Below, one piece after another: positions 1 through 4,590 of a stretch of 6,726 nucleotides of DNA. A program made the position numbers and the translations under genes. Location: assembly GCA_026786045.1 (NCBI GenBank), contig JAJAYV010000292.1, forward strand, positions 1 through 6,726. Reading direction: 5' to 3'. This DNA comes from Frankiaceae bacterium. GTDB taxonomy: Bacteria; Actinomycetota; Actinomycetes; Mycobacteriales; SCTD01. The notes beneath the pieces were generated by a model, which worked only from the letters and a program-made list of their open reading frames with translations, searched no databases and was not told the origin of the DNA. Numbering within the stretch: position 1 is the first letter of the stretch; the number at the start of each line of letters is the position of its first letter.

Positions 1-329
1 CCCCGGTCCCGCGCGGCGGCCGGCCCAAGCGGGGCAGCGTGGCGCGCAAGCTCGTCGTCACCGAGGGCGCGCTGGCCGGCACGACCGTCAGCCTCGGCGA
101 GGGCCCGGTGACGCTCGGCCGCGCCGACGACTCGACCCTCGTGCTCACCGACGACTACGCCAGCAGCCGGCACGCGCGGCTGGTCCCCGGCGAGGGCTCC
201 TGGCTGGTCGAGGACCTCGGCTCGACCAACGGCACCTACCTCGGCACGGCGAAGGTCGTACGCCCCACGCCGGTCCCGGTCGGCGCCCAGATCCGCATCG
301 GCAAGACCGTCCTCGAGCTGCGCCCGTGA
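1..329 (+). CDS. fhaB: FhaB (FipA-like) FHA-domain protein, 5' partial
   Basis: This is the C-terminal part of a small phosphothreonine-binding adaptor. The family binds phosphorylated partners of the operon's kinase and phosphatase and, in mycobacteria (Rv0019c, FipA), connects them to division proteins. The frame is open from base 3 to TGA at 327-329. A GTG at 39 could start a 96-residue protein, but the frame continues upstream through a basic stretch (RGGRPKRGS), and full-length family members have about 150 residues with an N-terminal membrane segment. The true start is therefore most likely left of the window, and GTG 39 is an internal Val. Counting from GTG 39, the FHA signature is complete: GR at 27-28, SSRH at 42-45 and STNGTYL at 62-68. 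The strand around VVTEGALAG and ADDSTLVLTDDYAS closely resembles mycobacterial FhaB as I recall it. It is the first gene seen in the operon, and its stop overlaps a mini-ORF leading to pstP. Confidence 0.93.
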   Translation, partial: PVPRGGRPKRGSVARKLVVTEGALAGTTVSLGEGPVTLGRADDSTLVLTDDYASSRHARLVPGEGSWLVEDLGSTNGTYLGTAKVVRPTPVPVGAQIRIGKTVLELRP

Positions 330-343
330 GCGTCGCCCCGTGA
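326..343 (+). other. Five-codon mini-ORF bridging fhaB and pstP
   Basis: GTG at 326-328 overlaps the fhaB stop (TGA 327-329). The frame reads Met-Ser-Val-Ala-Pro and ends at TGA 341-343, which overlaps the pstP start GTG (340-342). Both ends are thus 4-nt GTGA overlaps. The peptide is too short to have a presumed function. If read at all, it would carry terminating ribosomes from fhaB to the pstP start, which has no clear Shine-Dalgarno sequence. Chance formation is possible, because a codon ending in G before TGA automatically creates GTGA. Confidence 0.4.
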
Positions 344-1677
344 GCCTGGCACTCCACTTCGCCGCCCGCTCCCACACCGGTCTGCTCCGCGAGGGCAACG
401 AGGACTCCGTCTACGCGGGGCCGCGCGTGCTCGCCGTCGCCGACGGCATGGGCGGCCACGCCGCGGGCGAGGTCGCGTCAGCCGTGGCCATCGCCGCGCT
501 CGCGCACCTCGACGAGGACGCACCCGGCAACGACCTGCTCGACGTGCTGCGCGCGAGCGCCGAGGCCGCCAACGACCACCTGCGCGACATGGTCACCGGC
601 GACCCAGCGCTCGAGGGCATGGGCACCACCGTCACTGCCTTCCTGTTCGCCGGGAAGCGCCTGGGGATGCTGCACATCGGGGACTCGCGCGCCTACCTCC
701 TGCGCGACGACCTGCTCTCGCAGATCACCCACGACCACACGCTCGTGCAGACGCTCGTGGATGAGGGGCGCATCAGCGAGGAGGAGGCGAGCACCCACCC
801 GCAGCGCTCGCTCATCACCCGCGCGCTCGACGGCCGCGACGGCATCGAGCCCGACCTGTCGGTGCGCGAGGTGCGCGTCGGCGACCGCTACCTGCTGTGC
901 ACCGACGGACTCACGGGTCCGGTCGGCCGGCTCAAGACGCTGCAGGAGGCGCTGCAGATCCCGGACCCGCAGGAGGCCTGCGACCGGCTCGTCCAGCTCG
1001 CGCTGCGGGGCGGCGGTCCGGACAACGTCACGGTCATCGTCGCCGACGTCGTCGCGAGCGGCTCGGGCCGCAGCAGCGCGCCGGTCGTCGCCGGCGCCGC
1101 AGCCGAGAGCCCGCAGGCACCGCCCGAGGGCATCGACGGCAGCGCCGCCGCGCGGGCGCGTACCGCCGAGGGGCGCGACCTCACGACCGAGCGGCGCACC
1201 GCCGTCGCCCCGACCGTCGCCGCGGGCAGCAGCGGACGGCTCGGCCGCACCGCCGTCGTCAGCGCCGTCGTGCTCGCCCTGCTGGCCGTGGGCGCCGGCG
1301 CGGGCTGGGCCTACGTCCGCGCTCAGTACTACGTCGGCATGCAGGACGAACAGGTCGCCATCTTCCGCGGGGTGACCGGATCGGTGGCCGGGGTGCGGCT
1401 GTCCAGCGTCGAGTCGACGACCGACCTGAGCAGCGAGCGGCTCGACCGGATCGTGCTCAACCAGCTGGGGAACGGCATCGTCGCCGCCGACCGCGACGAC
1501 GCGCAGTCCATCGTCGACCGGCTCGAGCAGCGCTTCCCGGAGTGCGACCCGACGCCGACCGCGACCCCGACGCCGAGCCCGACGGCAGCGCCGGCGCCCA
1601 CCTCGGGCGCCACGCCAGCGCCGGTCGCTACGCCGACCCCCGCGCCGGTCGAGACCGACGAGGTGCCCTGCCCGTGA
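340..1677 (+). CDS. pstP: PstP, membrane PP2C Ser/Thr protein phosphatase
   Basis: Metal-dependent (Mn2+/Mg2+) PPM-family phosphatase that removes phosphate from PknB, its substrates and cell-wall or division proteins, opposing the kinase encoded downstream. The GTG start gives 445 residues and places the family N-terminus correctly (RxxNED at R17, N20-D22). Metal-site residues are present: D35 in VADGMGGH, D115 in GDSRAY, D189 in TDGL and D228 in GGPDN. The catalytic domain covers about 1-238. A cytoplasmic linker (240-303) leads to one membrane helix at about 304-326 and a roughly 120-residue outer domain that starts with a QYYVG and VAIFRGVTGS segment. This outer part is shorter than in M. 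tuberculosis PstP (about 514 residues in total). It ends in a Pro/Thr-rich stretch flanked by C402 and C444, the only cysteines outside the membrane. The start follows fhaB by 10 nt and the stop overlaps rodA. Confidence 0.96.
   Translation: MSLALHFAARSHTGLLREGNEDSVYAGPRVLAVADGMGGHAAGEVASAVAIAALAHLDEDAPGNDLLDVLRASAEAANDHLRDMVTGDPALEGMGTTVTAFLFAGKRLGMLHIGDSRAYLLRDDLLSQITHDHTLVQTLVDEGRISEEEASTHPQRSLITRALDGRDGIEPDLSVREVRVGDRYLLCTDGLTGPVGRLKTLQEALQIPDPQEACDRLVQLALRGGGPDNVTVIVADVVASGSGRSSAPVVAGAAAESPQAPPEGIDGSAAARARTAEGRDLTTERRTAVAPTVAAGSSGRLGRTAVVSAVVLALLAVGAGAGWAYVRAQYYVGMQDEQVAIFRGVTGSVAGVRLSSVESTTDLSSERLDRIVLNQLGNGIVAADRDDAQSIVDRLEQRFPECDPTPTATPTPSPTAAPAPTSGATPAPVATPTPAPVETDEVPCP
1549..1665 (+). 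repeat. Low-complexity Pro/Thr/Ala tail of PstP
   Basis: Imperfect repeats of Pro-Thr, Ala-Pro and Pro-Ser codons (many acg-ccg and gcg-ccg steps) encode the extracytoplasmic tail, roughly residues 404-442. Cysteine codons at 1543-1545 and 1669-1671 flank it. Such tails are common in actinobacterial wall-facing proteins and may span or contact the wall; that role is inference. Confidence 0.7.
1660..1677 (+). promoter_or_regulatory. rodA ribosome-binding site and GTGA overlap with pstP stop
   Basis: GAGGTG at 1660-1665 is a six-base match to the Shine-Dalgarno consensus AGGAGGTG and ends 8 nt before the rodA GTG (1674-1676). The pstP stop TGA (1675-1677) overlaps that GTG, giving GTGA. This fixes the rodA start and implies translational coupling. 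It is the strongest Shine-Dalgarno sequence I see in the window. Confidence 0.75.
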
Positions 1678-3098
1678 GCGCGCCCACCGTCACCCCGTCG
1701 TACGCCCCGCCGCGGCGCGGCACCGAGCTGCTGCTGACGATCTTCGCTGTGCTCATCGCCGTGCTCGCTTACGCCGCAGTCGGTCTCGCGGTCGACGGCC
1801 GGCTGCCGAGCGGCACCCTCGGTTACGGCCTGGGCCTCGGCACGCTGTTCCTGCTCGGCCACCTCGCGGTGCGCCGGTTCGCCCCGCACGCCGACCCGCT
1901 CATCCTGCCGGCGGTCGCGCTGCTCAACGGGCTCGGACTGGTGATGATCCGACGGCTGGACTTCCAGGCCTCCGAGCGCGCCCAGCAGCTCGGCAAGGCG
2001 ATCCCGCGCGGCGAGGCGCCGCGCCAGCTGATCTGGACCGCCGTCGGCATCCTCGCGCTCATCGTGGTCCTCGGCGTCGTCCGCGACCACACCCGGCTGC
2101 AGCGCTACACCTACACCTGCGCGGCGGTCGGCCTGGCGCTGCTGCTGCTGCCCGCGCTGCCGGTGCTCGGCCAGACCATCAACGGCGCGCGGCTGTGGAT
2201 CCGCGTCGGGCCGTTCACGCTGCAGCCGAGCGAGGTCGCCAAGCTGCTGCTCATCATCTTCTTCGCCGGCTACCTCGTCGCCAAGCGTGACGTGCTGTCG
2301 CTGGCGAGCAAGCGCGTGATGGGCCTGGACCTGCCACGCGCCCGTGACCTCGGCCCGGTGCTGCTCGCCTGGGCGGCCAGCCTCTCGGTGCTCATCCGCG
2401 GCAAGGACCTCGGCAGCTCGCTGCTGTTCTTCGCCATCTTCGTCGTGATGCTCTACATCGCGACGGAGCGCACCAGCTGGCTGCTGATCGGCTTCGGCCT
2501 GTTCGTCGGCGGGTCCTTCACCGCGTACTTCCTGTTCGCCCACGTGCAGCGCCGCGTCGACACCTGGCTCGACCCGTTCGCCGACCCGGACAGCGCCGGC
2601 TTCCAGCTCGTGCAGTCGCTGTTCGGCTTCGGGACAGGTGGTCTCACCGGCACCGGGCTCGGCGAGGGCAGTCCGGGTGTCGTGCCGTTCGCGAGCACCG
2701 ACTTCATCATGGCAGCCATCGGCGAGGAGCTCGGGCTCGTCGGGGTCATGGCCGTGCTGCTGCTGTTCGGCCTGGTGGTCGAGCGCGGTCTGCGTGCCGC
2801 CCTGTCGTGCCGCGACTCGTTCGGCAAGCTGCTCGCCGCAGGTCTGTCGTTCTCGCTGGCGCTACAGGTCTTCGTCATCGTCGGCGGCGTCACCGGCCTC
2901 ATCCCGCTCACCGGCGTCACGCTGCCGTGGCTGTCCTACGGCGGCTCGAGCATCGTCGCGAACTGGGCGCTCGTCGCGCTGCTGCTGCGCGTCAGCGATG
3001 CCGCGCGCCGGCCCGCCCCCGCACCCGTCACCCCGGAGATCGCGCGCGAGGCGCTGGCCTCCGCCCAGACGCAGGTCGTACGGCGGCCGGGCTCGTGA
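1674..3098 (+). CDS. rodA: RodA, SEDS-family peptidoglycan glycosyltransferase
   Basis: Polytopic inner-membrane enzyme that polymerises lipid II into glycan strands, working with a class B penicillin-binding protein, here PbpA encoded next. The start is GTG 1674, giving 474 residues, close to the roughly 469 of M. tuberculosis RodA. The frame stays open well upstream inside pstP, but that part is Arg-rich out-of-frame translation. Many hydrophobic segments are visible, beginning at about 18-40 and running to about 440. SEDS signatures are present: NGARLW at 170-175 followed by Q184-P-S-E187, the WLDPF loop with D300 (the Asp aligning with the proposed catalytic residue of RodA), STDF at 341-344 with EEL nearby, and the late LPWLSYGGSS around 417-426. 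A short polar cytoplasmic tail follows. It overlaps both neighbours by 4 nt. FtsW is the only realistic alternative; the pairing with pbpA favours RodA. Confidence 0.96.
   Translation: MSAPTVTPSYAPPRRGTELLLTIFAVLIAVLAYAAVGLAVDGRLPSGTLGYGLGLGTLFLLGHLAVRRFAPHADPLILPAVALLNGLGLVMIRRLDFQASERAQQLGKAIPRGEAPRQLIWTAVGILALIVVLGVVRDHTRLQRYTYTCAAVGLALLLLPALPVLGQTINGARLWIRVGPFTLQPSEVAKLLLIIFFAGYLVAKRDVLSLASKRVMGLDLPRARDLGPVLLAWAASLSVLIRGKDLGSSLLFFAIFVVMLYIATERTSWLLIGFGLFVGGSFTAYFLFAHVQRRVDTWLDPFADPDSAGFQLVQSLFGFGTGGLTGTGLGEGSPGVVPFASTDFIMAAIGEELGLVGVMAVLLLFGLVVERGLRAALSCRDSFGKLLAAGLSFSLALQVFVIVGGVTGLIPLTGVTLPWLSYGGSSIVANWALVALLLRVSDAARRPAPAPVTPEIAREALASAQTQVVRRPGS
3095..3098 (+). promoter_or_regulatory. 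GTGA start/stop overlap, rodA to pbpA
   Basis: GTG (3095-3097) starts pbpA and TGA (3096-3098) ends rodA. No good Shine-Dalgarno sequence lies in the preceding 15 bases, so pbpA translation probably depends on ribosomes that finish rodA. This fits fixed-ratio production of the RodA-PbpA pair, which is an inference from the layout. Confidence 0.7.
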
Positions 3099-4561
3099 AC
3101 CGCCCGCTGCGCCGCGTCGCGCTCGCCTGCATGGTGCTGTTCGGCCTGCTTCTGCTCAACGTCAACTGGGTGCAGGTCGTCAAGGCCGAGGCCTACCGCG
3201 ACGACCCGCGCAACAGCCGCGTGCTGCTGCGCACCTACGAGCGCGAGCGCGGCCCGATCGCGGTGCTCGGCCAGGACGGCCGGCGCCAGGCGGTGGCCGA
3301 GTCGACGCGCACCGACGGTCCGCTCACCTGGCTGCGCCAGTACCCGGGCGGGGCGTCGTACGCGCACGTGACCGGCTACTACTCGCTGGTCTACGGCCGC
3401 ACCGGCATCGAGCGCGCCGAGGACGACGTGCTGTCCGGCGAGGCCGACGAGCTGTTCGTGCGACGGCTGTCGGACTACGTCACCGGCCGCGAGCCGCAGG
3501 GCGCGTCGGTGCTCCTGACGCTCGACCCCCGCGCACAGGCAGCGGCCTTCGAGGGGCTGCAGGGCCAGCGCGGCGCGGTCGTCGCCCTCGACCCGCGCAC
3601 CGGTGCGGTGCTCGCGATGGTGAGCCTGCCGTCATTCGAGCCGGCCCGGCTGAGCTCGTTCGAGCCGGCCGACATCCGCGAGTACTACGCGGCCCTCAAC
3701 GACGCGACCGACGACCCGCTGCTCAATCGCGCGATCAGCAAGACGTATCCGCCGGGGTCGACGTTCAAGGTGGTCACGGCAGCGGCCGCGCTCGAGTCCG
3801 GGCAGGTGACGCCCGAGACGCAGATCCCGTCGCCGGTGCTGCTGGACCTGCCGCAGACCGACAGCGACCTGCGCAACTTCGGCGGGTCGGCGTGCAGCGG
3901 CGAGACGTCGACACTGGCTGAGGCGCTGAGGATCTCGTGCAACACCGCATTCGGTGCGCTCGGTCTCCAGCTCGGCGACGACGTGCTGCGCGAGCAGGCC
4001 GAGGCCTTCGGCTTCGGCGACAACGACCTGCGCGTGCCGACGAGTGTCGCGGACAGCCGCTTCCCCGACGACGCGAACGCGCCGCAGACCGCGCAGTCCG
4101 CGATCGGCCAGTTCGACGTGCGCGTCACGCCACTGCAGATGGCCATGGTCGCGGCCGGCATCGCGAACGGTGGTGAGGTCATGGAGCCCTACCTCGTGCG
4201 CGAGGTGCAGTCGCCGGACCTGTCCGTGCTGCGCACCGCCGACACGAACCTGCTGAACCGCGCGGTCTCGGGCGACGTCGCCGCGGAGCTGACGCGGATG
4301 ATGGAGCTCGTCGTCGCGGAGGGCAGCGGTCGACGTGCGCAGATCGACGGCGTGCGCGTCGCCGGCAAGACCGGCACCGCGCAGCACGCACCGGGTCGAC
4401 CGCCGCACGCGTGGTTCATCGGCTTCGCCCCGGCCGACGACCCGCAGGTCGCGGTCGCCGTCGTCGTCGAGGACGGCGGCAACCTCGGCTCCGAGGCGAC
4501 CGGCGGTGCGCTGTCTGCACCGGTCGCCGCAGCCGTCATGCGCGCGGTCCTGGGCCGATGA
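3095..4561 (+). CDS. pbpA: PbpA, class B penicillin-binding transpeptidase
   Basis: Membrane-anchored D,D-transpeptidase that forms 4,3 peptide crosslinks in glycan made by its SEDS partner RodA; beta-lactams acylate its active serine. GTG 3095 gives 488 residues, matching the family (about 491 in M. tuberculosis). The N-terminus is a short basic segment and one membrane helix at about 6-29. The dimerisation or pedestal region follows, with the family stretch YYSLVYGRTGIERAED. The transpeptidase domain has all three motifs: S222-T-F-K225, S281-C-N283 and K425-T-G427. Their positions nearly coincide with the mycobacterial enzyme as I recall it. C267 and C282 flank the SxN region and could form the disulfide known in M. 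tuberculosis PbpA; the second, earlier Cys pair of that protein is absent. The start overlaps the rodA stop, and the stop overlaps the ATG of a mini-ORF before pknB. Confidence 0.97.
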   Translation: MNRPLRRVALACMVLFGLLLLNVNWVQVVKAEAYRDDPRNSRVLLRTYERERGPIAVLGQDGRRQAVAESTRTDGPLTWLRQYPGGASYAHVTGYYSLVYGRTGIERAEDDVLSGEADELFVRRLSDYVTGREPQGASVLLTLDPRAQAAAFEGLQGQRGAVVALDPRTGAVLAMVSLPSFEPARLSSFEPADIREYYAALNDATDDPLLNRAISKTYPPGSTFKVVTAAAALESGQVTPETQIPSPVLLDLPQTDSDLRNFGGSACSGETSTLAEALRISCNTAFGALGLQLGDDVLREQAEAFGFGDNDLRVPTSVADSRFPDDANAPQTAQSAIGQFDVRVTPLQMAMVAAGIANGGEVMEPYLVREVQSPDLSVLRTADTNLLNRAVSGDVAAELTRMMELVVAEGSGRRAQIDGVRVAGKTGTAQHAPGRPPHAWFIGFAPADDPQVAVAVVVEDGGNLGSEATGGALSAPVAAAVMRAVLGR

Positions 4562-4590
4562 CCGTCGGCCTGGCGGGGGGCAGCACGTGA
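4558..4590 (+). other. Ten-codon mini-ORF bridging pbpA and pknB
   Basis: ATG at 4558-4560 overlaps the pbpA stop (TGA 4559-4561). The frame encodes MTVGLAGGST and ends at TGA 4588-4590, which overlaps the pknB GTG (4587-4589). It therefore has 4-nt overlaps at both ends (ATGA, then GTGA). In mycobacteria the kinase gene pknA occupies exactly this slot, also with short overlaps to both neighbours. The mini-ORF could be a remnant of pknA, a reinitiation bridge, or chance. No protein function is claimed. Confidence 0.4.
4575..4580 (+). promoter_or_regulatory. Shine-Dalgarno-like G run before pknB
   Basis: A run of six G at 4575-4580 lies six bases before the pknB GTG at 4587 and can pair with the pyrimidine-rich end of 16S rRNA. 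It sits inside the mini-ORF and supports GTG 4587 as the pknB start. No other in-frame start is visible between the pbpA stop and this GTG. Confidence 0.55.

Noticed and set aside
39..329. GTG 39 as the true start of fhaB
   Set aside because: The frame stays open to the left edge through a basic linker, and the family normally has an N-terminal membrane segment, so the gene is most likely truncated by the window.
897..1673. Upstream extension of the rodA frame inside pstP
   Set aside because: The extra residues are an Arg-rich out-of-frame reading of pstP. GTG 1674 overlaps the pstP stop, has a good Shine-Dalgarno sequence and gives the normal RodA length.
1329..2543. 404-residue open frame on the minus strand across pstP and rodA
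   Set aside because: It is antisense to two well-supported genes, is rich in Gln, Arg, Glu and Ala as expected from reverse-frame GC-rich coding DNA, and shows no recognisable domain.
2807..3094. Upstream extension of the pbpA frame inside rodA
   Set aside because: It is an Arg/Ala-rich out-of-frame reading of rodA. GTG 3095 gives the family N-terminus with its membrane helix and a length close to mycobacterial PbpA.
3632..4408. 258-residue open frame on the minus strand within pbpA
   Set aside because: It is Arg/Val/Leu-rich, with no motif or plausible ribosome-binding site, and is opposite the catalytic domain of pbpA, whose motifs are all intact.
4335..4586. Upstream extension of the pknB frame inside pbpA
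   Set aside because: It is low-complexity Arg/Ser sequence overlapping the end of pbpA. The kinase domain starts properly from GTG 4587, which has a G-rich Shine-Dalgarno-like run.
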